A stretch of DNA of 64,000 bases from Lepus europaeus (GCF_033115175.1 NC_084835.1:99354448-99418447), one strand, 5' to 3'; numbered from the stretch's first letter, positions 23,545-35,575 are shown. Notes: generated by a model from the sequence alone, not told the origin. A program made the numbers and translations.

Positions 23545-24292
23545 AAAGAGCTAAAGTAATTGCCTGTTTTTTTTTTTTTCTCTGCCGTATGTATTGAGAA
23601 TCTAAGTAGTTTTTTTTTTTTAAATGGCATCTCTTTCCTAAAGCAAACTTGAGTTATCCTATGAGAGTTTTCCCTACTCTAATTCTATCTGCCGAACATC
23701 AGTATCAGATCCTCTTACATTCTCTTTTTATGATTTGTGATAGTCTTGGCTTCCAAATTTCTGAGTTTTTATTTTTATTGTCCTTATGGATATCTTAGTG
23801 ATTGATAGAGACTGTATCATGGTTTCATAGTCAAATACCATTTGATCTAGAAACCATTGATTTTCACTTAGAAAATTGTGTGATATGTTTGGGAGGAAAA
23901 CTAAGGGATCCTGGCTTTGGATGTTATAACACTCTTGAAGAGAAAAAGTGACCTCCTGCCTTAAAAAATATGGTTCTTCCCACCACCTGAGGCCTATTGC
24001 AGTGTGTCCTGATCAACACAACACAGGTGTCGATGGGTGTGTGTAAGCAGCTACTGTGCTGAGAGCTTCAGTTACAGAACTCCTCTTGGTGATATGATTT
24101 GGTTATTTTATACGACTCCAAGATTCCATCTAATTCTGTTTAAGCCACTTCAAGTTTGGATTCCTTTACCAAACCACTTGGATGCCTAGAAAATATTTAA
24201 AAATCATACTTTGTTGTTTTAAGTGTTTCTTTCCAAGTTTTTCTTGATAAATGACTATGTTTACCTGTTGCTCAGGCCCACCTCCTAAGAGC
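23545..24292. other. No assignable feature
   Basis: T runs near 23568-23580 and 23611-23621; otherwise anonymous. Confidence 0.45.
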
Positions 24293-24300
24293 AATTTGTG

Positions 24301-24411
24301 TAGGATGATCAACCATCCTGGTTTGTCTGCTGGTAGGAGGTTTCCCTCAGCATCAGACTTTAGTGCTACAACAAGGTATGTCTTAGGAAACTGGGATGCA
24401 TTGAACACCCT
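24301..24411. mobile_element. Small hAT-like MITE with terminal inverted repeats
   Basis: The left end TAGGATGATCAACCATCCTG is the imperfect inverse of the right end, CTGGGATGCATTGAACACCC. The element is only about 110 bp. The flanking 8-bp duplication AATTTGTG (24293-24300) and AATTTGTT (24412-24419) fits hAT transposition. I do not name the family. Confidence 0.55.
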
Positions 24412-24792
24412 AATTTGTTGGTTTTCTCTCTCTCATATCCCATGTATAAGATATTAAATATGGCTTGAATAAATAACTTACTATTCCCTGACAATATTGT
24501 ATCCCAGCAAATCATAGTAGGTGGCCGCTTGAAACTAGTGACGAGCCACAATCTAAATCTCTTGTGAAATCAGAGAGGTGGAAGTAGAGATGTTAGAAAA
24601 CCTGCAACCCGTGTTGAGAAACAGCAATCAACTCCTGTATCAGGGAGGTAATGATGAGATTGAAATCACTTACTTCTTTTTATTCCTTCAACATTCGTTG
24701 AAAACTAGTTCCTTGCATCATTTTCCAATCTGAGTTACTCCTTTTTCACTTAGTTAAGTAGATGCAGGTGCGACCACACATTTGTCTTTTAG

Positions 24793-25405
<613 letters not shown>

Positions 25406-25437
25406 TGACAATTTCTGGACTGTTAAATTGTTGAAAT

Positions 25438-25944
25438 TGAAGGACCCCAAATCTGGGAATCCAACGCGCTCGGGTGGTCGCCCAAAGACCCAAAACTCCA
25501 GCCCAGTAGATGCAAAAGCAAGAGGATGTTTATTAATACGTTTGCGCAAACGGGCTCCCCAGCACCACAGGCAGTCTAGAGAGTGAGAGAGCCCCGAGCA
25601 GGGGTTACAGCAGTTTTTAAAGACAATAGCCACCTGATTAACATATGTATGCGGGGCGTTTGGTGATTGGCTATTTTGAAGGGCAAACTCTTGTTGCGAT
25701 TTTAGTGAGGGAAGGGGTAAGTTTATACAATGGTCACAGAACCTTATTGCAACTCTTTTCCGGACTCCTGCAAGTGTTATCCCGTGAGACAGTTACACAG
25801 AGCAGTTTCACAAGGCAGTTTCCCAAGGTTATTCTGTTGGCAGGTGGAGACACAGTTATCTTAAGGAATGGCTACTGTCAGCAGCCAAACTTTTTAACCC
25901 TTGCTAAAATTATTTTAATATTTACTTTTAGCAGGGGTCTTACA
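25438..25944 (-). mobile_element. Solo gammaretrovirus-like (ERV1) LTR, minus
   Basis: A 507-bp element whose ends are near-inverted repeats: TGAAGGACCCC at the left and GGGGTCTTACA at the right. It is flanked by the 4-bp duplication AAAT (25434-25437 and 25945-25948), the length made by gammaretroviruses. Read on the minus strand it has a CCAAT box (AGCCAATCACC), a TATA-like TTTAAAAA and AATAAA at about 25530-25535, then U5-like GGGTCTTTGGGCGACCACCC. No internal genes adjoin it, so it arose by LTR-LTR recombination. It sits in the 3' UTR of the retrocopy and is younger than it. Confidence 0.85.
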
Positions 25945-26399
25945 AAATGTGTCTTTGGGCCAATTAATTTGAATTGTGGATTACTATGTCACAACATCTC
26001 GATCGTAATGAACTAATACATATTGCCTCAAGAACTTTTCACTGTAGGATTCATTTTTTTAGTTAAAACTTGTATGTATTTAAAATCGCCATTTGACCTG
26101 TGATTGTGAAACCGACAACATTGGGAAGCATTCTTGCTAACATAGAATTTGTGACATGCTTTCAGAGTTCTGTCACATGTTAACATGCCAATGTTCTATA
26201 GGAACCTTTTATAAAGGCATATATTTAAAGTAAGTATATTGTACTGTGAACCTGTAGGGTGCTTTTCAACAGTGTTTGTAAAGTGTAAATAGATCATGAA
26301 AATAAACTGCTTATTCAATATTGCTATTACTGCATAACATTAACATTTGAATATACGTCTGTGACAAGTACTCTCTGCCATGTCATGTTTTAAGTTGTA

Positions 26400-26545
26400 A
26401 TTAGTATTACCATTTAGGGAGTGCCTCTTGTGTGCTAGGTGCTTTGTGCATGTATTTTCTGATCCTCAATCAACCTAATAAAGTAGGTATTAATATCCAT
26501 ACTTTATAATAGAGATCTTCAGTAACTTGTGTGAGATCACACTCA
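26400..26545 (-). mobile_element. MIR, minus, within the retrocopied 3' UTR
   Basis: GGGAGTGCCTCTTGTGTGCT, AGGTGCTTTGTGCATGTATT, CCTAATAAAGTAGGTATTAA and AGTAACTTGTGTGAGATCAC follow the inverted MIR order. Because it lies inside the target-site duplications, it was probably already in the parental mRNA. Confidence 0.75.
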
Positions 26546-26552
26546 CACAAAA

Positions 26553-26566
26553 AAACATTCATTACT
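26553..26566. repeat. Right target-site duplication of the retrocopy
   Basis: AAACATTCATTACT, directly after the A run that ends the retrocopy. Confidence 0.85.
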
Positions 26567-26580
26567 ATAAAGTAGTAACT

Positions 26581-26885
26581 GGGGCCGGTGCTGTGGTGTA
26601 GCGGGTAAAGCTGCCACCTGCAGTGCCGGCATCCCATATGGTCACTGGTTCGAGTCCTGGTTGCTCCACTTCTGGTCCAGCTCTCTGCTAATGGCCTGGG
26701 AAAGCAGTGGAGGATGGCCCAAGTGCTTGGGCCCCTGCACCCACGTGGGAGACCTGGAAGAGGCTCCTATCTTCAGATTAGTGCAGCTCCATCCATTGCG
26801 GCCAATTGGGGAGCGAACCAGAGGATGAAACCCTCTCTCTGCCTCTGCCTCTGCCTAACTCTGCCTTTCAAATAAATAAATATTA
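26581..26885 (+). mobile_element. C-type SINE, plus, well preserved
   Basis: Head GGGGCCGGTGCTGTGGTGTA, A box in TGTGGTGTAGCGGGT, B box GGTTCGAGTCC at 26647-26657, CCCATATGG, tail CAAATAAATAAATATT. Left flank AAAGTAGTAACT (26569-26580). A near match follows at 26884-26896 and an exact match at 27462-27473. Confidence 0.94.
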
Positions 26886-27138
26886 AAGTAATTAACTTTG
26901 GGCATCATGTTCTCTTTGAGATGTTGTGCATTAGATCATGAGTAAGATGAGCATCTTATCTGAGAAATGGTATGATTCATAACAAAAGTATGAATAGACA
27001 AGTGTTATGAGGAAAAGAAAGTCAATATAAGGTAGTAAGTGGAGATATAAGTAATGCAAAAAGGGGGGTGGGTGACAGTGAAGGAAGCTGTTTTCTTAGA
27101 TGATGTCAAAATGTCCTCCACGTGAAAGTGGTGTTTTG

Positions 27139-27461
27139 GGCCAGTGTTGTGGTGCAATGGGTTAAGCCACAGCCATGACATCTGCAACCAGTATCAGAGT
27201 GCTGGTTCATGTCTTGGGTGCTCCACTTCTGATCCAGCTAATGCACCTTGGGAGACAGTGGGTAATGGCCCCTACCAGCCAAGTGGGAGACCCAGATAGA
27301 GTTCCGGCTCCTAGTTGTTCTGGCCATTTGCAGAGTGAGTTAGTGAATGGAAGATCTCTCCCCACTTTCTCCACCCGCTCTTCCCTACTTTCTTCCCTTT
27401 CTAGCTCTCATCCCAGATCTCTCCCCTTCTGCTGCTCTGCCTTTTCAACAAATACTTTTAA
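27139..27461 (+). mobile_element. C-type SINE, plus, diverged
   Basis: GGGCCAGTGTTGTGGTGCAA at the head, CTGGTTCATGTCTTGGGTGC in place of the B box, GATCCAGCTAATGCACCTTG, a CT-rich stretch and an A-rich tail. It is followed at once by AAAGTAGTAACT (27462-27473). Confidence 0.85.
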
Positions 27462-27479
27462 AAAGTAGTAACTGAACAT

Positions 27480-28420
27480 ATATTTGATTATTGTGAGTGT
27501 CCTGCAAGATCCCTGGAAAGAGCAGCCTGTGCAGAAGGACGAACATGAGCAAAGGACACATCGGCGAGCAGCTGGCTGGAGAAAAGGGCCTTGAAGGGAT
27601 AAACAGACTGTGGCCAGGGATATCCTGGGGGCAGAGACTTCGAATGGTTTTATATGCGACGGAAAAGCCAGTGGAGAAGCTGACCCCTCTGGCTGCCACG
27701 TGGAGAATGGTCACTAGCAAGGCCTGTTGAGAAGCTCCTCGTTTGCCCAGGTTAGAGATGATGCTGGCTTGGACCGGGATGGCAGATGTTAAGGTGACAA
27801 GTCCACTTCTGACCACAGATGATTCCAACAAGGTGGTGTGGACACAAATAAGGCTATAAGTTAAGTCTTAGGCTCGAGCATCTTAGAATGAATGCAGTTG
27901 CTGTTTGTCTAATAGGAGGAGATTGAGAGGGAGGGCAGATCTGGGCAGAAGAGTTTGATTTTTGAGTGTGCCAAGTAGGAGATCCCTGTTAGGTTTAAAC
28001 ACATTTGGAGTTCCAAATGTGTTAAACACATTTGGAGTTCCAGGGAAATGCTAGGACTGGAGACATTACTTGGGAGATCGAGATGAGATGTGAAAATGGA
28101 TACTTGGGAGGAATTAATGAGATGATATGTGCAAGGCACTCAGCAAGGATTACTTGGTGAATATTAATAGTGTCATCTAAGTGTTTATGAAAACATGATT
28201 AAAAAGAATCCCAACATTTAGACACCTGGTAATGGAGACGGAAAGGAATAGCCAGCAAAGTAGAAAAAGGGAAAACCAGACAGTGTGGCATTGTTGGAGC
28301 CAGAAGAAAAGTGATTCAGGTGAGCAGAGGTGATCAGCTTTTCTTGGAAGATACTGAGAAGTCGAGTATGAGGAGGCCAAATGAGGAGTCCTCTGGTCCA
28401 ACGAAATGAGGTAGTCAGAA
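27480..28420 (+). mobile_element. Ancient interspersed repeat, family not named
   Basis: GACGAACATGAGCAAAGGAC, TGGCTGGAGAAAAGGGCC, CACGTGGAGAATGGTCACTA, GAGATGATGCTGGCTTGGAC, AGGAGATCCCTGTTAGG, CTAGGACTGGAGACATTACT and GACAGTGTGGCATTGTTGGA appear in the order of a long mammal-wide repeat I recognise by pattern but cannot name reliably. Fragments also occur at 10130-10310 and 39950-40340. Confidence 0.5.
27997..28041. repeat. 27-bp tandem unit with a perfect hairpin
   Basis: AACACATTTGG (27998-28008) pairs with CCAAATGTGTT (28013-28023) around a 4-base loop. The first 18 bases of the unit (from 27997) are then repeated exactly at 28024-28041. Confidence 0.9.
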
Positions 28421-29370
28421 AGAAGCCAAGCTTTGGGCTTCAAGCTGATGTTAGAGCAGCCTTGTCGGCATGCATCTGGGGTCATGAGATAGCAGGCTGG
28501 AGGCGTGAGGGGAGGATAGGTTCCTCAGCCTTTGAAAGGCTGTGCTCTGGAGACAGCTGGCGACCAATGTGGGTGCCCGGGACAGCCACACCTTAAGGAG
28601 ACTTGCTTTGAAAGGGCACTCCAAGAAGCAAGTTGAGCCATCTGCAAAGCTGCTCAGTTCCAAATGGAGAGTAGTGGTGTTGGCAGCACGCTGGCCCAGT
28701 GAGATTCCGCTCTAGACTCCAATAACAGTGCTGGACAGATGGTAGAACCTGATGCCAAAGTACAGCTCAGGGCCACGGCAGCAGTAACTGCCGCTCTAAT
28801 TGAGGGCTGAAAGACTTCTTTGGAAGAACAGGAGTGAGGCTCAAATATCTTATGTGACATACTGAGGGGTAAGTAGGATTTAAATGAAGAGGCTGAGAGT
28901 TAAGTAGGATTTAACTTTTCTTTTTATGGAATAAAGATAGACATATTATTGGCATCTTAATTGTAATAACTGTACCTCATAGACTTACATCTCTATATCT
29001 GTAATTGTGTCCTCTGTTCTTGGATTCGAATGATATAGTTGCTCTTGTTCACGAAGGGGTGACCTCAGTTTGAGGGACTGTTTTCTCTTTAATGACAAAA
29101 AATGATCAAAGGAGGCATACAATTAGCCAGTATTTTAGTTACAGATGTGCATGTTGTGGATCTGCCGTTAGTGATTTTGTTTGATGCTAACACATCTTTC
29201 ATGGCCTTGTGGAAAGAATGCTTGCAATGTGTCCCCAAGGGCCCATGTTACCTGGTACTGAGTGATTTTTCATGGCACTTAACATTCTGGGCCTGTGGAA
29301 CTACTGGAGGTAACTCCATCATTGGGGGTCAGTGTGTGTCACAAAATTGTATACTTGGATTATCTAGAAC
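28421..29370. other. No assignable feature
   Basis: Anonymous; a 94-codon open frame at 29102-29386 shows no recognisable domain. Confidence 0.45.
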
Positions 29371-29384
29371 AGTTGTGATTTTTT

Positions 29385-29639
29385 AAGCTTTTATTTAATG
29401 TAAATTTCCAAAGTATAGCTTATGGATTACAATGGCTTCCCCCCCAATTACTTCCCTTCCACCTGCAACCCTCCCCTTTCCAGCTCCCTCTCCCCTTCCA
29501 TTCACATCAAGATTCATTTTCAATTCTCTTTATATACAGAAGTCAGTTTAGTATATATTAAGTAAAGATTTCAACAGTTTGCCCTCACATAGCAACACCA
29601 AGTGAAAAATACTGTTGGAGTACTAGTTATAGCATTAAA
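29385..29639 (-). mobile_element. 5'-truncated L1 3' end, minus (about 255 bp)
   Basis: AAGCTTTTATTTAATG at the left, TTATGGATTACAATGGCTTC, the C-rich complement of the polypurine tract at about 29435-29500, then TCATTTTCAATTCTCTTTAT. The duplication AGTTGTGATTTTTT (29371-29384 and 29640-29653) is exact. Confidence 0.92.
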
Positions 29640-29653
29640 AGTTGTGATTTTTT

Positions 29654-29975
29654 TTTAATATTTTATGTATTCATTTGTAAACAGCAAGAGTGAGAGCAAG
29701 AGAGGAGAAATTGATTAATTCTATCCACTATTTCATTCTTCGAATGGCTGCAACGGGCAGGAATGGAGCTGGCTGAGGAGCCAGAAACCCCATCTAGGTC
29801 TTCCATGTGGGTAGCAGGGGGCCTTGAGTACTTGGTCATCAGCTGCTGCTTTCTCAGATGCATTAGCAGGGAGCTGGATTGGAAGCAGAGCAGCCATGAT
29901 GGAAACCAGGGATCTGATACAAGATGTTGGCTTCATAAATGGTGGCTTAAACTGCTATACCACAATGCCATCCCC
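29654..29975 (-). mobile_element. Old C-type SINE, minus
   Basis: TGCATTAGCAGGGAGCTGG, AAGCAGAGCAGCCATGATGG and a degenerate head (CTGCTATACCACAATGCC). The L1 tail at 29385-29639 inserted beside its T-rich tail. Confidence 0.82.
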
Positions 29976-29989
29976 CTTCCCTCCAGGAT

Positions 29990-32740
29990 TTAGATATGAA
30001 GTTCTTCTAAAGTCTGACAGCGTATTATGTCTGGCCCTCACTTTACTAGGAATGATATCTAGACATTTGAGAACATTGTAGTAGCCTTTTGTTTAATTTA
30101 AATGTGGTTATAAAATAGGATGTGGAAACAATGACAATCTTTTGGCTAGCCTATACTGTTGCCATGTATATATGCTGTTATTGTTATTACTTCACATTCA
30201 TTCTATATGTTTGAGTATCTCCTTTTTATTTTTGTCCCTAAAAGAACAAAGCATTGTAACAGCAGGGAGGAATTTATTAACTTCAGATTAGATCCAATCT
30301 GTTCCCACCTGCCATGCTGAGGTACTTAGGGGCTGCTTGCAAGGGCTGGAGTACCGGCCAGACACATGACTGGACCTGAGATACTGCCTCGAGTCAGTGA
30401 CTGAGCTGTACCTTCTCTTGCAGGGTATGAGACGCTTAAATGGGAACATATCTAGATCACACAGCAAATCAGCAGGCGCCGATATGTCAGGCAGACTCAT
30501 ACAGTGGCAGATGAAGAACTGGGGCAATTTATAGGAACAGAGACCAGGACTTCAAACAAGCTGTCCGTCTCCAGTTGAGGTTGAAAGAGCAGGTATAAAC
30601 AGAGGGGACTTGGGCAAAGACAGGAATACTGACAAAGAGACAGACATTTGTTCAGAGAAACAGCAGCAGGCAAGTCCTCTTTCAGAGCCATTTAATCCTG
30701 GCCAGGGGCTTTTATAGGCTCCTTATTAGTGCAGCCGTCAGCCCTCCTAGGCATCTGCCCAAAGATCCACGTGGTTGTTTATTCAATCTTTGGGTTCAAC
30801 ATTTGACACAACAGACACTGGCTTTGTTCTCTCACAGCATATCATCCACTAGGAGAGAAAAACATAAAATGTATGCATAATGTCCAGATATGAAGAAAGC
30901 AGTCAGGGAAATTCTAGACTAGAAAGGGAAGTGAGGGGGAGAAAACGAAGGGCCACTTCTATCCATAGTTTGGGCCCTCTCTGAAGTCCAGTGCTGGAAT
31001 ATTCTCACTGTCCCTGGAGTCCATGAACCCTCCTAGCGGAGATCACTTCAGTCTTAGAAACTCAGTCCCCTCCTAGTGCTGCCTACAGGTACCTGGAGTT
31101 TTAGGAGCCAGTACTTTAAGTGGCCCTGCCTTGCCACCTGCTGTACTGGAGGCATCGTATTCTCATGAGGACAAGGCTCTCGCTTAGATATATATATATA
31201 TTTTTTGATGTCTCCCCCTTACCCACTTCTTAAGTAACGTGATGATGTCATATTTCCAGCAAAAGTTTTCTCACCTTCAGTTTCTATTTCTCAGGGACAG
31301 AATTTTGGGTTCCCAGATCAGACTCTAGGACAGGTCACTGGCACCTGCTACTGATGCATCCTCATGCTAACTACACATCTGCCTGTAACAGCCCTCTGGG
31401 TATGTCTCCCCTCATGGTTCTTCATAGTTCTCGTGGGCATCCTCCATCATTAGGTTGGTGAACTCATTCTGAAAACCTTTCTATCCTGCTATTTTCCTAC
31501 TTTTAGATGGACTTCTAGACCCTGGAATAAATTGATTTTCTTTTTATTTCAAATTTTAACACTTTATATTAAGTTTTCTGTTTTGGTGTTTAACCGGATC
31601 TATATGTTTCCTCAAATATACTCTCTTCTGGTCTTGACCATCTGTCTGTGTCCCTGGAACCTAGTTCTGGGAGCGATGTTTACTTCAAATCATGAAGGAA
31701 AAGCAGTGTATGAATAGAGTTGTGACTCATCATATTCCTCAGGGCAGGATGATGTACTTTCTACTTTGGACACAACAGCTAGCGCTGGCTTATTTTGTTT
31801 CATTTCAAGCATCTCTGGGGGCAATATGCTACAGAAAATGCCGTCAGCAGTCATCTGAAATAAGGGAATTATCATTGTATTTCCTGACTAAATCCGATTC
31901 GTAATACAATTCTTGTGCTTTAGCTCTTAAATTTTAAAAAAGATTTTACCTTAAGGGAAGATTTATTGATTTCATTATTGTCCCTATTGATCATCATCAC
32001 TATAAACAAATATTCACTACTTTCTTGTTGAAGAGAATAGGTTTTGTTAGGTAACAATTCTGAATATTAGGGATAATGAACAACTTTGGTGTAGAAGTCT
32101 GTTTTATCAACTGTTGGATCTTGAAATAATCCTTAGAATGAATGGGAAATTACTACAGTGAAATATATTTGAAATCCAATTGGTCTTCAAATAGTAACAG
32201 TAAACCTAAGAGGTTGAACTATCGTTTTGACTCCATGCCCTATTCCTAGATACATATTTGGTATTCTTAAAGTGAACCTTACTAGCAGCATGTATGCTTT
32301 GCCTGGCCCTGCCGGATTGCCAGTGGGTAGGAAGCCATGCTTGGGAGGGCCAAGACCGCAGGCAAGTGAGGGACTTAAGCTATTAGGATTTGTTGACCAA
32401 AGATGTTTGCGGAGATCAAAACTGAAAGGCATGGAATGAAAAAATTTACTCTCTAAAAACAACCTGAGTACCATTTCTCAGGTCTAGACCCTTACTTAAG
32501 GAAACCGAGACTCAGCTGAGAAGAGATTTATAGATATGTAATTGTATCAGATTTATATTTATGTAAATTGTAAGATATTATTAATAACAGAACACAAAAT
32601 AAGTGGTAATTCACTCAGTTCAAATATAGAGATCAACTTTGTTTTACGCAGTATAGTAGGAGCTAAATATACAAGGTTGAATGGTGTGAATATCTACGCT
32701 CGTGTACAGGACAGAATATTTGAAGAATCAAACTATAGGA
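29990..32740. other. Mostly unassigned sequence (about 2.7 kb)
   Basis: No gene seen. A MIR-like fragment lies at about 30418-30525. A short TA repeat lies at 31187-31200. On the minus strand there is a TATAAAAG near 30710 and an AATAAA near 30272, but no LTR termini. Confidence 0.4.
30418..30525 (-). mobile_element. MIR fragment, minus
   Basis: GACGCTTAAATGGGAACATA, then TAGATCACACAGCAAATCAG and GTCAGGCAGACTCATACAGT, match inverted MIR in order. Confidence 0.45.
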
Positions 32741-32744
32741 TGGT

Positions 32745-32960
32745 TGAAGTAGAGGTGCTTGGGTTCAACTTCTGTTTCTAGCACTTGCTAGTTCATGATT
32801 CAAAGTAAGTTACTTTCATTTTTATGTCGCAGTTTCCCCCACTATGGTAATACTATTACTTGCTTCACAGATCTGTCATTTAAGTCATTTGTATGGTAAG
32901 CACTTAGAATAACACCCACTACTTACTATGCACTAAAGGCATCCTGTTAGGATTACCAAA
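32745..32960 (+). mobile_element. MIR, plus
   Basis: GGGTTCAACTTCTGTTTCTA, CACTTGCTAGTTCATGATTC, AAGTTACTTTCATTTTTATG, CGCAGTTTCCCCCACTATGG, TACTTGCTTCACAGATCTGT and GGTAAGCACTTAGAATAACA lie in MIR sense order. Confidence 0.75.
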
Positions 32961-34935
32961 TGTCTTTAGAATAGTGATGCCCCAAGTAGGTTTTGTGCTG
33001 AGCTATATAAAACAATATATTGGGATATATGTTGAAGGAAAATATTAAAAACTTAGGTTCTAACTTCTGATAAAACAAGCTTCATGAGCACTAGCATATA
33101 AGTTGAAATGATTGTCCTAATTCAGTAGTATGCCAGGAAACAGTGTCACGAGAGAAGACAGCCCAGACGACTGAAAGTGTATGCCTATTTGTGTTTCTTG
33201 TGCACAGAAATAGATTGCCTTTGACCTATACTTGGATAAGTGTACTGAGGTTTAGTTTGCAAAATTTATAATTTTTTTACTTTGTTTCAAACTGAAATCA
33301 AAGGGCAAGAATTTGCTCTATATGCTTTACAAATTATATACATTTTCTCCTTACTTTACCACTTTAACTATATGTATACCTGCATGTTTTTTGGAATCAT
33401 CTGAAATATGTCACTATGCCCTATTATCCCCTTAATATGTCACTGTGTTATGAAAAAACAAGGCTATTCTCTTACATGGCCACATCACGATGATGGAAAT
33501 AGGAAAATTAAAGTTTTATATTACCAATGTTCCCCATTCCAGAATGCAATCCAGGCTCACTAACTGCATAGAGTTTTTAGGCCTCTTTGGTTTCCTTTAA
33601 TCTGAAACATTTTGTTGGCTTTGCTCAGTTTCTCTTGAAATTGCTGGTTTTGATGTTATTTTGAGAAGTCACCTACAGTTTGGGCTTATCTATTTCCTCA
33701 TGTTAAATTCAGATGTGCATTTTGGGTGTGGATACAACAGAAATCATAAATGAGTGTCTCCTGTACCGTGGCTAAAGACACTTTGTGTTGGTTTGTCCTC
33801 TGGCGATGTTAAATTTGATCACGTTGTTAAGGATATGTATATCCAGTTTCTCCACTCTTACTTTCCCCTTTTTGATTAAGTAAATAAATTTGAGGAAACT
33901 CACCTAGTGAATTCAGAGATAGAAAGTTGCCTGCCAATGGGAAAATATGCATTCTGTTTGTTCTAAAAAGAATAGCTGATTTAATCCAAACTAAAGTCAC
34001 TTCTTTATCACTGTTGACTCGAGTGGCACATTTGAAAACATTTCTGATGGTCTGAAGAGAGAAATACTAAAATGTAGAGTATGATAGGTTTACTATATAA
34101 TTGAAGGAAAGTGTTAAAATTCAGTATTTATGGTATTTGCTAGATAAAGTTTAAGTACTGAAATAGGGCTAATTTGTGATTCAATAAAGGAAAGATATAT
34201 CAAGAACACCCTGTCATTAGTAAATGACTTAGAGTAAATAAAATTTTATCAGAAAACCAAGCTAATGGATGGAACAACAGCTTTGATTGGAGTAAAAATA
34301 TGATTTTAAGTTTTAAGTAAGGTTTACAGCAGAGCTCTTGTGTGAAATTATTAATTATACAATTTATAGGTAACATTTCAATGAACAAGTTGAAGCTCTT
34401 GGTGCACAAGCTCCAAGATGCCATCAATATAATAAATTTTACAAATTGATTGCTTTAAAATATATTTATTTATAATATGTAATGAGGTGTGTGGTTACTA
34501 TGAAAAGAATTTGTATTGCACAGTGATTCCTGGGTTACCATATGTCAAAATACTTTGACTTATCCCACTTAAATAATGTATGTGCTGTTATTTAAAAGAT
34601 GTGTGTTCCAGATAGGCTGACATTTTGTGTGGCAACAAATGGCTGTTTCATTTGTGTTAATGAATAAAAATTAAATACAATATACTTTTTCAAGTGAGAT
34701 AAATTTTCCCTGTAAAATAATAAAATAATATCCAAAACAAAACCCCACATCTGAGGCATGGAAAACAAACCAAAAAAAATCAAGAACACAGTCAACACCA
34801 ACCCATGGATTAGAGAGTTAAAAATCTGAATAAATTTATCATAATTATTAACAAATGGAAAATTTTCTAATGCATGATCTAGTTGAGTGTTTTAGGGTAT
34901 CCTGAGCACAAATTGTCTGAATATAAAACATGTAG
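32961..34935. other. No assignable feature (about 2 kb)
   Basis: Strongly AT-rich anonymous sequence with no recognisable repeat or coding pattern. Confidence 0.5.
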
Positions 34936-34938
34936 ACA

Positions 34939-35242
34939 GGCCGGCGCTGCAGCTCAATAGGCTAATCCTCCGCCTGTGGCACAGGCACCCCAGGTTCTAG
35001 TCCCGGTCGGGGCGCCGGATTCTGTCCCAGTTGCCCCTCTTCCAGACCAGCTCTCTGCTATGGCCCAAGTCCTTGGGCACTGCACCCACATGGGAGACCA
35101 GGAGAAGCACCTGGCTCCCGCCTTAGGATCAGCACGGTGCACCAGCTGCAGCGCGGCAGCCATTGGAGGGTGAACCAACAGCAAAAGGAAGACCTTTCTC
35201 TCTGTCCACTCTGCCTGTCAAAATAAATAAATAAATAAATAA
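34939..35242 (+). mobile_element. C-type SINE, plus, younger subfamily
   Basis: Head GCCGGCGCTGCAGCTCAATA, TAATCCTCCGCCTGTGGCAC, then TGCCCCTCTTCCAGACCAGC and a short tail TGTCAAAATAAATAAATA. The target-site duplication ATAAAACATGTAGA (34923-34936 and 35243-35256) is exact, so it is fairly young. Confidence 0.94.
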
Positions 35243-35316
35243 ATAAAACATGTAGATAGTACAGCAAAGCTTCCATTTAGCTGAGTATCAGAGCAACTGC
35301 TGAACATCAGAAGTAG

Positions 35317-35575
35317 AGACTGGGGTGGGCATTTGGCCTAGTGGTTAAGACCCTAGTGACCCATTTCAGAGTATGTGGGTTCAGTCTCAGGTCTTCAGCT
35401 CCTGATTGCAGCTTTCTGCTAAAGCAGACCCCGGGAGACAGTAAAAATGGCTGAAGTAGTTGGTTCTCTGATGGCTGGGTTTCCAGCTATTGGCTTTGGC
35501 CTGGATCAGCCCCAGTCTTTTCAGGCATTTGGGGGGAGCAGCAGATTGGAGCTTTCTCTGTCTCCACTCTTTTTT
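35317..35575 (+). mobile_element. Old C-type SINE, plus
   Basis: GGGCATTTGGCCTAGTGGTT (A-box region), TGTGGGTTCAGTCTCAGG (B-box region) and CGGGAGACAGTAAAAATGGC. Diverged, with no clear tail. Confidence 0.75.

Noticed and set aside
23251..24776. GCAGGTGCGACCA repeated exactly at 23251 and 24764
   Set aside because: Only 13 bases with no extended similarity around them; probably coincidence.
26595..26660. A and B boxes as a tRNA gene
   Set aside because: They are the pol III promoter of a SINE. There is no tRNA fold or 3' acceptor stem.
30270..30860. Minus-strand LTR suggested by TATAAAAG and AATAAA
   Set aside because: No matching termini or duplication, and a MIR fragment lies between the two signals.
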